DNA of 64,000 nucleotides from Kalmusia sp. IMI 367209 (GCA_027946365.1 JAPEUQ010000010.1:124001-188000), one strand, 5' to 3'. Counted from the first letter of the stretch, positions 44,952-58,276 are shown. The notes: generated by a model from the letters alone, not told the origin. Numbers and translations: made by a program.

Positions 44952-47171
44952 CGACCGTACCGTGTCCTCTCTGCCTTCTTTGAGTCGCACGATGCGAGAC
45001 AGGCGCTCATTGCACCACCACCACCGCGGGCTCTTCAATTTGACCCCAATTCATATTTCTCGGCTAGCATCAAAATACGGCCTATGCCGTACTTCGCCTT
45101 TTCTCCTTCGGCGTCCTCGGATGGGATACGGCGTTCTGGCTTGCTATTGAGTGTAGGTGACAACGCTCGTCCTTGCACGTAGATATTTTCTTTCCTCCAA
45201 GTTGTTCAACTCACATGCCGAACTGGCCATCATCTCCTTGCTTTCAATGCGTTGGATCCGAGGACAGTGGATGGATACAGCTGGGCGAGATTCGTTTCAT
45301 GTATAGTCATGTTCCACAGCAGGGGTAGTGATTAGGCTTGGTTGGATGAACAGCGGAGCTGGTGACACGGCCGTGCGTGTGCTTTTGATGTCGGCGATAG
45401 TGTGTAGGTTTACAGATTGAATGCTTCACACCAATATACCACTGATGATGTTTTGTCGGTGTGTCTCTTTCGAACTGACAACATCCAAATCGGGCGCTCG
45501 CGTTGTAATAGGACTTGTAACGCTTTGCATGTAGCACTGGTGCGTAAGAGTCCGCTTATTGTACTAGTTCTCACAATGGTCCGTACATGGCAAGAGAGCT
45601 TGCTATTAGTAGTAGCATTGAGCGAGCCTGCGGTGTTCTTCTTGTCGCTCACATTTCTCAGTCTGCTCCCTCTGGTAAAGGGTGGCTTGTGGGTGTTGTC
45701 GAGAGTAAGAGTGTATAAATGGGCTGTTGATTTTCCAACAATTGGCTTCACTTACATGTACAACTCTCTTATGATATACAGTACACCTTTCAGCAGTTGC
45801 CAAGCCTAGTTTTATTTCGATTATGTACCATGCCTAATCATGGATGACTTTGCTCCAGGAGTGCTAGTCTGAAGTTCTGTCCAGGGGTCGTATTTGCTCT
45901 GCAGACTTAGATTAAGCATGAGTGTACTCAACAGATGATCGGACCAACTGGATCAACGTCTGGACTGTGTACACTTCTCCTTTCTACCTGTGATACATGC
46001 CTCGATGGCATTCTTCGCTTGCGTTGAGTGTTCTGAACCTTTCGCTAAACGTTTCGGGGCATATTCACTGCCAGCTGGTTTCTACAGAGCCTTTTTGTTT
46101 CGGATACGGCGGACGCATGCCTTGAAGCGACCTTCTCATCGTGAAACGTCTTGATGCTGGGAGGTGTCTGATTCTCAGATTAGAGTTTTGAATTGGAACG
46201 ACAGGGAATGTGTATTAATTTTCGTTTTGTTGGATAAGCTTCAACGAAACATGACTTTAGGGGTCAACTTGAATTTGCAGTGCTTTTTTGGGAGGAAAGA
46301 TGCAATCGTTCGCGATTGACTTGCCTGACAGCTCAAGGAACGTTGTTGAATTCAGTCTGGATCTGCCTGGGAGATCGCGTAAACGAGGAAGAGGTAAGCG
46401 CCGGTGGTTGTAGAAGTCTTGATGTGGAGCAAAAGCCATTTCAAGGCAACGTAATTTGTATCGCACGGTGTATCCTGGAAGTACTCTAAGCTAGCCATGA
46501 TGCCTTCAAGGGAGGGCATTTCTCGCTCAGATACGAGTGTTTTCGAGGTCCCGTCCGACAAGTCATGTCTGTTTCCGTATGCGGCTCAACTGAGACACGG
46601 CACTATGCGCATCAGCTGCGTCCATGTTCGTGACGTAATCTCGATCGACAGCAGTAATCATCTTTGACGGCCTTTATGCGAAATCAAAGCAACAAAGTCA
46701 TTCTTGGAGATCGATGTAGCATCCGTAGCCGGTGCTTCGTGAGAGAAGTGCCGTCGCGGTGCAGTGTGGTGGATGTGCGCTAGCGCCAAAGCTGTTGTGC
46801 TCGGCTCGACAACGCGACTTTGAAGACCCGCCCACGCCCACACCACGCCTTCAACCTCGTCCTCCAACGCAGACTTTTGGCCGGCCGGTTGAGCGACCGT
46901 TAGCTCTGCTGTTACCTCACTCACCGCCAAGCACCTTCTGCTCCACCCCGCCTCTATCGACGCCGCCCGCACCAGTCGCCGCACCGCTTTGCCCCACTAT
47001 CGTCTTTGCACCTCCCTCACCAAGGCACCAGACCACGCCCTCACCTTCGCCGACTCCCCCACCGCCTTTCCGTCTCGCCGCTACGAGCGCGTAAATCTAC
47101 ACTCAAACACTCCAGAGAGGGAGGACACCAGCTTGAGAGCTGTCTGGGAGCTTGTCCCGCGCGCAGCCAGC
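44952..47171. other. 2.2 kb intergenic region between IGO1 and CRM1, no gene recognised
   Basis: It should include the IGO1 3' untranslated region and the CRM1 promoter. The last 400 bp are C-rich with many CCNCC runs, typical of a leader. Open frames (up to 172 codons near 47006-47524) are shadows of the first CRM1 exons or have no features. Confidence 0.5.
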
Positions 47172-50100
47172 ATGTCTATGTACGTTGGCCAGCATCCCCA
47201 CATACCACCTCTGCAATGCACATCTCAGGGCATACTATCCAGTACCGCCTACTAACTGATACATCCAGCTCCATCGGCGAGCTTGACGCCACCGTGCGTT
47301 CCTTCTATGAAGGCCGCGGTGAGACGCAGAAGCAAGCGCAAGCAACTTTGAACCAGGTAGGCTGTTCCGGGTCCAGGCCGCTTTGGCGCAATAAAACTGA
47401 CTGCACCCAGTTCAAAGAGAATCCGGATGCGTGGCTCTTGGTCGATCAGATCCTGTCCGAAGCCCAGTACCCGCAGACGAAATGTGAGTATACCTTTGGG
47501 AAGGTGGCTGGGGCGCAGCGCTAACGGATACTAGACTTGGGGTTGCAAGTACTCGACAATGTGATCATGACTCGATGGAAGGTTTTGCCTCGCGATCAAT
47601 GTCAAGGTAAGCTTTCTTTCCAGCTAAGCCCGTCGGTGGTTAACAGCTGCAGGCATTCGCAACTTTGTCGTGAACTTCATCATCTCGCTATCCAATAACG
47701 AAGACCGAAGTCAGATCGACCGCACGCTTCTAAACAAACTAAACCTCGTACTCGTATCCGTCCTGAAGCAAGAATGGCCACACAACTGGCCCACGTTCAT
47801 AAACGAGATCATCTCGTCGTGTCACAGCAGCCTTCCCATCTGCGAGAACAACATGGCCATTCTCCGACTACTTTCAGAGGAAGTCTTTGACTACTCAGAA
47901 GACCAGATGACATCACAGAAGCGACGGGAGCTCAAGCAGAGCATGTGCGATGAGTTTACATCGATATACCAGCTCTGCTCCGAGGTCCTCCGAACGGCTA
48001 CTGAAGCCTCTCTCATCAAGGCGACCCTCGAAACACTTTTGCGGTTCTTGAACTGGATCCCCTTGGGCTACATCTTTGAGACACCACCAAGCGGTGCCAG
48101 CCTGATCGAGACACTGCGAAGCCGATTCCTTGACGTGCCCGACTTCCGCAATATTACTCTCAAATGCTTAACCGAGATCGCCGGCCTTCACACCGAACCC
48201 GCCTACGATGATAAGCTTGTGCAAATGTTCACTGAAACACTGACCGCCATTGCAAAGATCATCCCTCTCACACTAGATTTGAAGAGCACGTATGCACAGA
48301 GCAACGGCAGAGATCAAGAGTTTGTGCAGAACCTTGCGTTGTTTTTGACCAACTTCTTTACCATGCATTTGAACGTTATTGAGAATCTAATGAACCGTGA
48401 CTTCCTCACCCACGGCCACTTCTATCTCATCCGCATCAGCCAGATCGACGACCGAGAAATATTCAAGATCTGCTTAGAGTACTGGACGAAGCTCGTATCA
48501 GAGCTTTACGATGAAATGCAGGCTCTGCCTATAACTGATGTGAACCCGCTGTTGAACATGGGCATTTCGGCGACCAACGGCGGCGCAAGAGACCCCGCGA
48601 TCCTGGCAAACTATCCTCTGCGCAAACACAAATACGCCGAGATCCTTTCCAATCTGCGTACGGTCATGATTGAGAAGATGGTCCGTCCTGAAGAAGTGCT
48701 CATCGTGGAAAATGATGAAGGTGAAATTGTCCGCGAATTCGTCAAGGAGAGCGACACCATCCAGTTGTACAAGTCAACGCGCGAGTGCCTCGTCTTCCTG
48801 ACTCACTTGGACGTTAACGACACTGAACAGATCATGTCCGAGAAGTTGGCTCGCCAAGTGGACGGTACCGAATGGTCATGGGCCAACTGCAACACGCTCT
48901 GCTGGGCCATCGGATCCATATCGGGTGCCATGAACGAGGAGACAGAAAAGCGTTTCCTCGTGACTGTGATCAAGGACCTCCTGGGGCTCACGGAAATGAA
49001 GCGGGGTAAAGACAACAAAGCCGTGGTTGCTAGTAACATTATGTACATCGTCGGACAATATCCCCGTTTCTTGAAGGCTCATTGGAAGTTCCTCAAGACG
49101 GTCGTCAACAAGCTATTCGAGTTCATGCACGAAACACACGAGGGTGTGCAAGATATGGCTTGCGATACTTTCATCAAGATTGCCAACAAATGCCGACGAC
49201 ACTTCGTGGCACTCCAGCCTGGGGAGACTGAGCCTTTTATCGACGAAATCGTTAGAAACCTTCGCAAGATTACAGGGGATTTGTCACCTCAGCAAGTACA
49301 CACCTTTTATGAAGCATGTGGCTACATGATCAGTGCTCAAGGGCAGAAGAGCATGCAAGAGAGGCTTATTCACGACCTGATGTCGCTGCCCAATGCGGCT
49401 GTAAGTATTTGTTCCTTTGGATAGGAGAATTCTTTAGCTGACCGCTTGCCAGTGGGATCAAATCATCGCACAAGCAAACCAGGATCCTGCTTCCTTGCAA
49501 GATGGCGAGGTCATCAAGATTGTTGGCAACATCATGAAGACCAACGTTGCGGCTTGCAGTTCGATAGGCTCCTACTTCTACCCGCAAATTGGCCGCATAT
49601 ACTTCGACATGCTAACAATGTATCGCGCAAGCTCTTCGCTCATCGATGAAGCTGTGAAACGCGAAGGTCTGTATCCAATACCAATGGCTTGCGGCGTAGC
49701 TAACAATAAATAGGTAATATTGCGACTAAGATGCCGAAGGTCCGAGGGCTACGGACCATCAAGAAGGAGATCCTTAAGCTGATTAACACCTACGTTGAGA
49801 AGGCGGATGACCTCGAGATGATTCACAATAACCTTGTCCCCAAGCTTCTTGAAGCAGTACTCCTCGATTATAGGGACAATGTTCCCGATGCTCGCGAGGC
49901 AGAAGTCTTGAATGTCATGACGACAATAATAAACAAGTTACACGTACGTTGGAGACCTAACCTGAGCAAGCACATGGTTCGCCTCGCTCAGCAAGCTCCG
50001 AATGATATGCTGACTACCTCGTAGGGCCTGATGGAAGATCAGATCATCAACATCATGGACAGTGTATTCGAGTGCACCCTCGAAATGATCAACAAGGACT

Positions 50101-50868
50101 TCTCGGAATACCCGGAACACAGAGTTGAGTTTTTCAAGCTACTAAGAACCATCAACTTGCGATGTTTCCCGGCCTTGTTGCGTCTGGATGCTCGATCATT
50201 CAAATTCGTCATCGATTCATGCATGTGGGCGAGCAAGCACGACAACCGTGAGGTTGAGAGCGCTGGTCTATCAATGTGCTTCGAACTCATTTCGAACATG
50301 GCCGATACCGACCCATCGACACGCAACGCATTCTTCCAGCAATTTTTCTCAACCATCTTGCAGGATGTCTTTTTTGTCCTTACCGACAGTGACCACAAGG
50401 CTGGATTCAAGTCACAATCCATGCTTCTCGCCAAGATGTTCTGGCTCGTGGAGTCTGGCAAATTGGACGGGCCAATATATACCTCACCCGACATGGCGCC
50501 TGCAGGCACATCCAACCACGAGTTCCTCCGCAACTTTGTAGGCAACCTGCTGTCGACTGCCTTCCCTAACCTTCAGACGTACGTATGACCTTGAGTTGAT
50601 TCTTGGTAGCAACTGACCTAACCTCTGTAGCGCTCAAATTGCCTCGTTCATTGATGGTCTGTTCGCGACCAACTCTGATCTTGGACGCTTCAAGACCATC
50701 TTACGAGACTTCTTGATATCTCTAAAGGAGTTCTCGGGTGATAATGCCGAGCTCTTCGCCGAGGAGCGTGAAGCGGCTGCCACCAAGGCAAAGGAGGAAG
50801 AACGGCAGCGAGCGATGAAGGTCGGCGGTCTTTTGAAGCCTTCGGATATGGACGACGACGAGTTGTGA
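47172..50868 (+). CDS. CRM1: Exportin-1 CRM1/XPO1, 9 exons, 1074 aa
   Basis: The main nuclear export receptor, binding leucine-rich export signals with Ran-GTP. Exons are 47172-47179 (8 nt), 47269-47356, 47411-47483, 47535-47606, 47653-49400, 49453-49666, 49714-49943, 50025-50578 and 50631-50868; they sum to 1075 codons with stop. The N-terminus [18 protein letters not shown] and the end [10 protein letters not shown] match CRM1. The NES-groove region is [21 protein letters not shown] followed by [15 protein letters not shown]. Thr527 (codon 48990-48992) occupies the position of the leptomycin-B-reactive cysteine (Cys528 in human), so the protein should be naturally resistant. HEAT-repeat helices fill the remainder. 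Three introns cluster in the first 300 nt of coding sequence. Confidence 0.97.
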
Positions 50869-52195
50869 CTTGACGAAGACCTCCATCCGAACACCGCAAC
50901 GCGCACCCCATTCGACAAAGCCGACGCAAACACTGGAGCGACAAGGACCTCCTCCAGATATTCGGACGAACTCGATGGATGGGATATATACGGGCTATGA
51001 GTGAGGGGTCACTTTACACAATAAAAGAGGTCGATGGCTGCATGCACCCCGGGTGGGGCTTCCAGGTTTGTTTCTTCGACAGCTGGGTTTTGGGCTGCCA
51101 GGTGATCTGTAACTGCGTATCAATACCCACAGATCTCTTGGAGGCGTTCTGAATTGGGCTTGCGTAGGAAAAGTATAGGGAGGATGTTGCAAGCCTCGTT
51201 ATGATATCCTTCTAGGCATAATCGATGCATATGTACAGAGTGTCATTGGTTCTTCATGTGAGTGAATGAGTGAAGTAGGTACACTGTCACGAGGGGATGG
51301 GTGGAAATGGTATATATGCAGGGACGTTGTTTTGCTTTTTGCTGTGAATGCACATATCCTGGCTCCCCGGCATAACTGGCGGCATATTATGTGTGTCCTT
51401 GCATGTTCGCACGGGTCTTTGCCGACACATCAACGTTGCCCCCCACCCGAGACGTCATGTCCATGAGGAGGCGTTTTTCGCAGTTCTGCTTGTTCCGGAT
51501 CGAAGTAGATGCATGCCCATTTACCGTTTTTGACGGGCCGGGTGGGCTGTGTATGGCATAGTCGTCTCCACATCGAGCAGAGAAAACGCCGTTATGTAAG
51601 CAGCCTCGGCACTCGACTGCAGCATTCCCTGCACTGCTAGGAACCGCCTTCGCGACGCTCCTGAGAGCGTGCTCGTATCCGGCACTGCTATTGGTCTGCC
51701 TGGACCTCGTCGTGAAAGACATGACCCATGTCGGCGTGCTGCTCGACCCCAGCGTACATCTGCACCGTCTCGTGGCCGTCTGAGAACGAGCGCCTCAGTG
51801 CGACTCTGATGTCGGCCGGCTCGTTAGCACCTGCGACCGCCTGCTAGTTGTTGGGTGCGACCTTAGCCCACGCGAACTCTGGAATGAGCGATACCAGCAA
51901 CCGCAACCACGACCTCACCCACAGTAGGTTCCTCTTATTCACTCCGCGTCGCCTATTGCCCCGACGCACGTCCTCCGCGGGATTGGAGAGAGCCTCACCA
52001 ACATTTTCTTTTTCCCCTCTGCAGCGTTTTCTTGCCCTATAGGGTCCTGCTGACGAGCACCACCTGTCAAAGCCGGGCCTGTATGGTTAGATCCGCACGT
52101 CTGCTGGCCGTAGGTTCCTCGCTTGCGCACCGTCAATCCGTTGCCGTCAAGGGCCGTACGACTGCTGTGTCCCTTTCTTTCCTGCTGTCATCACC
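50869..52195. other. 1.33 kb region between CRM1 and PHO81, no gene recognised
   Basis: Includes the CRM1 3' side and the PHO81 promoter and leader. I looked for CACGTG-type Pho4/NUC-1 sites and saw none. Open frames are short. Confidence 0.5.
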
Positions 52196-55100
52196 ATGTA
52201 TGTCTCAGTCCAATGGACCCTCGCCCGCTCCCAATTGTGGTGTTGAGGAAGTCTGCATCGTCCACCAGTCTAGCGTCCAAAGACGAACCCACTGACTCAC
52301 CGCGCTTTTCCAGGAAATTCGGGAAACATATACAAAAGCGGCAACTGGAGATCCCAGAATATGCCGCTAGCTTCGTCGACTACAAGGCGCTCAAGAAGGT
52401 ACCGTTTGTACTACCACAGATACACGCAACGCCGGCTAACCTTCTCTAGCTCATCAAAAAGCTGAGCACCACCCCAGTGATTCCTGCTCAAGGTGAGAAC
52501 CATGCACACGAAACTTTTGACCCGCAGACCTCTCTGCAGGCCAACAAGGCCACTTTCTTCTTCCGAGTGGTGAGTCTTCCGAGGAGGCATACTTGCAAAC
52601 GACACACTCATCAATCATCTAGGAACGCGAGTTGGAGAAAGTCAACACGTTCTACCTTCAGAAAGAGGCCGAGGTATTAATGTTCTCTTCCGTGGTCACG
52701 GTTCTTGCAGCTTACCCTTGCGTAGTTGCGACTCCGCTTAACAACTTTGCTCGACAAGAAGAGAGTGATGCAGCAGCATCCACAGTCCGTCTCCAAGTCA
52801 TCTTCTAGATATGTTGCCCTTGAGGAGGGCCTAAAACAGTTTAGCATGGACCTGAATAAGCTCGAGGTGATTGGCTCTTGCGACTACATGGGGATGAAGC
52901 TAACCATACCTAGCAATTCGTCGAAGTCAACGCAACCGCTTTCTCAAAGATCCTGAAAAAGGTTGGTTGCTTTGTCAATTATTGTCGTGGATGCACGCTA
53001 ATCTTAGCCAGTGGGACAAAACATCAAAGGTCGGATACTGCACAGCAATACGACGACACTGGCTGACATGCACGCCAGTCCCGAGAAAAACAACTCTACC
53101 TGTCACGAGCCGTCGAAGTCCAACCCTGTTTCAATCGCGATGTCATCAGCACCCTCTCGGATCAAGCAACACAGGCCCTCCTCGACTTCTCCGGGTGGGC
53201 TGAAGGCGAGGGAATGCAAGCTCCGCAAGAGTCTATGCAATCAAGAGTCCTCGAACCGTCCATAGAAGCTAACCTTGAACTCGACAATCAGATCGTCCAG
53301 GCTATCAACATCGCCAATACTATCCAAATTGAGGATTGCCTGTCCCGGTTACAGAAACTCAGCGATGCACAAGAAAGAATCAGTAGAGCTTTCCTCAGTA
53401 CCGTTGAAGAGGCTCCTGAGGCAGCGCTAAAGATTATATTGGACACCAACCTCGTAAATCTCCAATACGAAGATGAGATCAACGAACGAAATTGTCTCCA
53501 CAAAGCAGCTATCCGGGGAAGGCTCGAAGTGTTAAGGTTAGGCCTGACTGGAGGTGTCGATCCACATGCAACAGACGTCTACGGTCGGATACCGTTACAT
53601 TATGCGGCCATGCATGGTCGCGTCGAGCTTCTCCAGGAATTGATCGATACTGCGCCGGATACTGTTAATTTTCGGGACCAGGATAGCTTTACACCACTGA
53701 TCCATGGAATCGTGCACTCACAGCTTGCATGTGTGCATATGCTTTTGGCGAGTGGTGCCCATCTTACTCGTCTCGGACCAGCAGAACACATCCCTCTCAG
53801 CCTTGCCTGTCAATGGGGATCGATGGACATTGTCGAACTGCTACTTCAACGTAATGCAGACATGCTCCCCGATGCTGAAGGGCTCTATCCCGCTCATCTC
53901 GTAGCACGTTCGGGAAAGAACCCACAGATGCTACTCCTGCTCAAGAAGTACGGCGCAGACTTAGACTTGCCTGATAAACTGTATCAGTGGACGCCACTCT
54001 TCCATGCTGCTAGCGATGGACACGTTGAATGCTTAAAGACCCTCCTACAGTGCCATGTCGATGTGGACGTAGTGGATGAAAAAGGTTTATCGGCCATGTA
54101 CTATGCGACTTGGGAGGGTCACCTGGAGTGCATGAAACTTCTTGCATCCGTTGGAAGTGGTGTAGGGCTGAAGGCCCAGAGAGGACTGACTCCTCAAATC
54201 GCAACACCCACCGCCTCTGGCACTGCACCTGGTCCGATGGAAACTGAAGGTGATGCAGAAGGGATTCCAGAGTTTATCCTGCCACCCCCGATCATTCCCT
54301 TCAGACGGTACGGCCACAATTTCCTAGATACGAAAACATTTGTTGTTATTAGCTTCGAGAGGTTGGGCCAAGATGCAATACGATTCTACGACGACCAACA
54401 ATACCCAGCGGCGAGACTTACCATCTCGTCAAAGAGCTCTGACTTGATTCCCCGCACCGTTCTGCTTCCTATCCAGGACGAATTCAAGGTCATCTCCTTC
54501 CAGATCGAGAACATTGCGTCATTCTCGATTGACTTTGACGTATACCCGACCATTGGCTCTAAAGTGATCGCGCGCGGTGTTGCATCGTCAAAGGTCTTCA
54601 CGCATCCAAGAAAGAGTACAGGCCAGTGGCACCTGGAACTTTTCGACCCTAGATTGCGAACTATCGGCCGCATATCGTTCGATTTTCAGGTAGTGAAGCC
54701 GTTTCATGGAATTCCGCTGGAAATAACACATTTTGCTACGTATTGGAAAGCGACGAGCCAGCTGGACTCGCAACCCCACACCCTGATAACGGGATCCAGT
54801 CTATCTGGAGAATACGTTAGGTTGTTCGTGCAACTGACCGCTGATGGGGTCCCCGTTTTGTACCCTAGATGGAAGGTCAGCCACGAGGGCCTGGACGTTC
54901 CGGTCAATATCCTAACATATGCGCAATTCGTCGCTATCGGTGCCAGGCAGAGCCCAGCAGCCGCGTCGCAGCTTGCGAGTCTTCAGAACGCGTCAGCGGA
55001 CGATATTCCTGCAATCTACCAGATTCTCGCTTCGTCCTTCACCACGCTCAAAGATGCTTTAGCCTTACTCCCAGCACATATACATGTTGAACTTCACGTT

Positions 55101-55806
55101 CTGTTTCCGTCACGAACAGAAGAAGAGCATCTCAAGCTTGGCCCGACCGAAGACATGAATGACTTTGCGGACAAGATTCTATCTGTCGTTTTCGAACACG
55201 CGAGAGTGCTAAGGGAACAAGGTGCTGGAGAGATCGACGGTACCCTGCGCAGCGTTGTCTTCAGCTCGTTCAACCAGGACATATGTACGGTCATCAACTG
55301 GAAGCAGCCGAATTGTAAGTAGACTTCTGCTCTTGCAACCTGAAAATGGCGCTAACATGAATTCTAGATCCTGTGTTGCTTTGCAACGAGCTTGGTGCTG
55401 ATAGCTCGAATTCACCATCGGGCCAATCACACACCGTGGAGAGCAGTGGGCGCACGCAGATTTCAGTCAAGGAGGCTGTCCAGATTGCCCGTGACAACAA
55501 CTTCATGGGCCTGATCTGTAGCTCTCGCCTTCTGGTATGATCTTCTTCTTCCAGTTAAAGCTTCGAGGTAGCCTAGAGATGCAGTACGAACTGACAGCAA
55601 TGCAGGCTCTGGCCCCTGCCATCATCGAGTCGATCAAAACAGCAGGTCTTGTACTCGTGACCGATGTTTCAGACAGTGCAACTCAGGAACGCATGCAGGG
55701 TAATCTCGGAGTCGCGCGACCCATTGGTGACTTCATGCCGAACGGTGTTGATGGAATTCTAAAGGGAAATGGAGTGTTGAGGTTCAACGAAAGCATCGAC
55801 ATGTAG
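52196..55806 (+). CDS. PHO81: PHO81/NUC-2: SPX-ankyrin CDK inhibitor of phosphate signalling, 10 exons, 1022 aa
   Basis: Pho81/NUC-2 senses phosphate through its SPX domain and inhibits the Pho80-Pho85-type cyclin kinase under starvation. Exons are 52196-52197, 52314-52398, 52450-52569, 52623-52673, 52726-52866, 52914-52961, 53012-53029 (18 nt), 53079-55314, 55368-55534 and 55606-55806, summing to 1023 codons with stop. Exon 1 gives only AT of the start codon; the G comes from exon 2, producing MKFGKHIQKRQLEIPEYA, the canonical SPX start. The SPX domain covers about residues 1-165 (VDYKALKKLIKKLS, FFRVERELEKVN). About six ankyrin repeats follow (DVYGRIPLHYAAMHGRVELL, YQWTPLFHAASDGHVECL and others). 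The C-terminus is a degenerate glycerophosphodiester-phosphodiesterase-like domain (LTADGVPVLYPRW). Confidence 0.95.
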
Positions 55807-56417
55807 GACTTTCGAGGCTTGTTTGAGGTGATACGTGAATGGTAAGCGGGCCTTTGCCGTTGCTTATGTGAAAGTCAATTTGAACTTTGGCTGGGGCAGC
55901 GAGGGATGGTGGCGCTTAAAAGTTGAATTCTGGTAATGCTTGAGGTTGGCGGCAATGTGCTCTTTACGGAGTTTCGTGGGAGGATAGAGCATTGGCCGCG
56001 AGCGATTGGCACGATATAGAATTGGGTGGCTATCTGATTTCGATGATTTGTTGAAGAATGACAAGACTACTGGGATTTTCAATCGTATATCGCAACGTAG
56101 GACGCAATAGGAATATTTGAGACACAACAATCATAGAAATCAAGCCAGGAACTACGATGCATACAAAGAATATGCAGATCCTGAACTATACTCAATTCAA
56201 GCCTCCACAGCAGATATCAGCAGAGCATGACGTGCTTCTACACCAGTGACAGGGATGTGGCGCGCCTTCCCAAAGCCGCGCTAAAGTTTGGCCTCGTCGC
56301 GAAAAGTCTCGGGCAACTTGCAGACCGCTGGACCGCATTTGCCCGCCTGTCCGCTTCCGCTCCGCTTTTACATCATGTCGCCTTGATAAATTTTGACCGC
56401 CTGATTGTGTGCCCACG
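55807..56417. other. Intergenic region between PHO81 and the ABC1-family gene
   Basis: A 611 bp spacer with the PHO81 3' side and the promoter of the next gene. No gene or repeat is seen. Confidence 0.5.
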
Positions 56418-58276
56418 ATGAATCCTCTCAATGCTGTCTCTCCCCTCCTGAGGCGGTCGGCGCAGGTGCCATGGACCTGTCACGCTTGTCTTCGTCGACA
56501 GGCACCACAACTTCAGAACGGTTTCGCGACGAAGACAAATTCTAGTGCAAGACCAATTGGAAATGCAGGGAAGAGTAGAAGGAAGAAAAGACTACTGGTG
56601 GTGGGTGGAGGGTTGGGGGTCGCTGCGGCTGTCGTTGTGGTGAACGAGGATGCGAAGCATGCGTATACTGCTGTGCAGAGAAGTAGCAGGGTGCTGTCGA
56701 CGCTATTCGTTAACGTGAAAGAGTGAGTGCAAACATCTCGCCATGTCTGAAAGCACAAGCTGATCAATCGCCCCCAGCTACCGAGATACCTTGAAGCGCG
56801 ACCAAGACGAAGGCTACCAAGACATCCTCAAAGCCTGCCACCTGCGCTGCGCAAAGCGAACTCTGCGAACCCTCGAGAAGAACGGCTCGATATTCATAAA
56901 ACTAGGGCAGCATCTGAGTAGTCTGAATTACCTGCTGCCGAGCGAATGGTGCGATACGTTTATCCCGCTGCAGGACAAATGCCCTGTTTCGTCGTACGAC
57001 TCGATAAAGGAGATGGTGATGCAAGACGAGGGGACAAATCTGTCCGAGTTCTTTTCAGAGTTTGAAGAGCTACCCATTGGTGCTGCGTCGCTGGCGCAAG
57101 TGCACCGTGCAGTGGTCAGGGAGACGGGACAGAAGGTCGCCGTAAAGGTGCAGCATCCTGCGCTGGATGAGTGGGCAAAGTTGGATCTTGCGCTCACGAG
57201 GTTCACGTTCGAGACACTGAAATATTGGTTCCCGGAGTACGATCTGACCTGGCTGTCCGAGGAGATGGAGAAGTCGTTACCACAAGAGCTGGACTTTCAG
57301 CAGGAGGGCCAGAACGCTATACGGGCGAGAGAGTACTTTTCACACATACACGATGCGCCGGTCATCATACCTGCAGTCATATGGGCGAAGAGAAGGATTT
57401 TGGTCATGGAGTATGTGAGCGGACATCGCCCAGATGATCTAGAGTACCTAGATTCGCACGGCATTGATAGAGACGAGGTCTCTGCAGCCCTTGCTCGTAT
57501 CTTCAACGAGATGATCTTCGGCACAAACGCCCCGCTTCACTGCGATCCTCACGGCGGCAACATCGCTATAAGACATAACCCATCTTCGCGCACCAATTTC
57601 GACGTCATCCTCTATGACCACGGTCTGTACCGTGATATACCAATGCACCTGCGCCGTTCATATGCCAAACTCTGGCTCGCGGTCCTCGATGCTGATGAGC
57701 CGCGTATGCGGAAATACGCGATGGAGGTGGCTGGTATTGGTGATGAGCACTTTCCGCTGTTTGCGAGCGCGATCACAGGTCGTGATTACAGCGTCATCGT
57801 GAACAGCCAGGGTGTCAGCAGCAAGAGAAGCAAGCAGGAGAAGGAAGTAATCGGTGAGGCATTGGGCGATGGCATGCTAGAGAGCTTGATTCAACTACTT
57901 GGGCAGGTTCCTAGGGTTATCCTGCTCATTCTCAAGACGAACGATTTGAGTAAGTCACTACACCAGTCTCCCCCTCCCTCTCCTTTCTTTTAGCTTATGA
58001 AGAATGTGGCTAATTTATGCAGCACGATCGCTCGACGAGAATCTGCACACTAGACAGGGGCCTGCGAGGACGTTTCTGATCCTTGCAAGGTATGCTTCAA
58101 GAACAGTGTATGAGGAGCAGCTGGAGAATCTAGGTGGGAGCGTGCTTTGGCCGAGGAATCTGGTGTCTTTTCTAAGGGCATGGAGTGCGCATATGAGGAT
58201 CGAGTTGAAGCTTAGTGCTTATGAGATGTTTTTGAGGGTTAGGGCGCTTTTGGGGATGGGGCAGATTGGCACGTGA
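56418..58276 (+). CDS. MCP2: Mitochondrial ABC1/UbiB atypical kinase family protein, MCP2/CQD2 (ADCK1)-like, 3 exons, 576 aa
   Basis: Members of this family act in mitochondrial lipid and coenzyme Q homeostasis; yeast Mcp2 (Cqd2) is an inner-membrane protein. Exons are 56418-56722, 56778-57949 and 58023-58276 (577 codons with stop). The N-terminus is basic and Ser/Ala-rich (presequence-like), followed by a short hydrophobic segment (LLVVGGGLGVAAAVVVV, about residues 59-75). The hallmark KxGQ motif is Lys143-Gln146 (FIKLGQHLSS); the Ala-rich loop is GAASLAQVHRA; the kinase-like core has VAVKVQHP, DPHGGNIAI and LYDHGLYRD. The C-terminal helices (FLRAWSAHMRIELKLSAYEMF) resemble Mcp2/ADCK1. Start ATG 56418 is the first in-frame ATG. 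Confidence 0.93.

Noticed and set aside
50869..52195. Pho4/NUC-1 CACGTG sites upstream of PHO81
   Set aside because: Searched by eye for CACGTG; none found.
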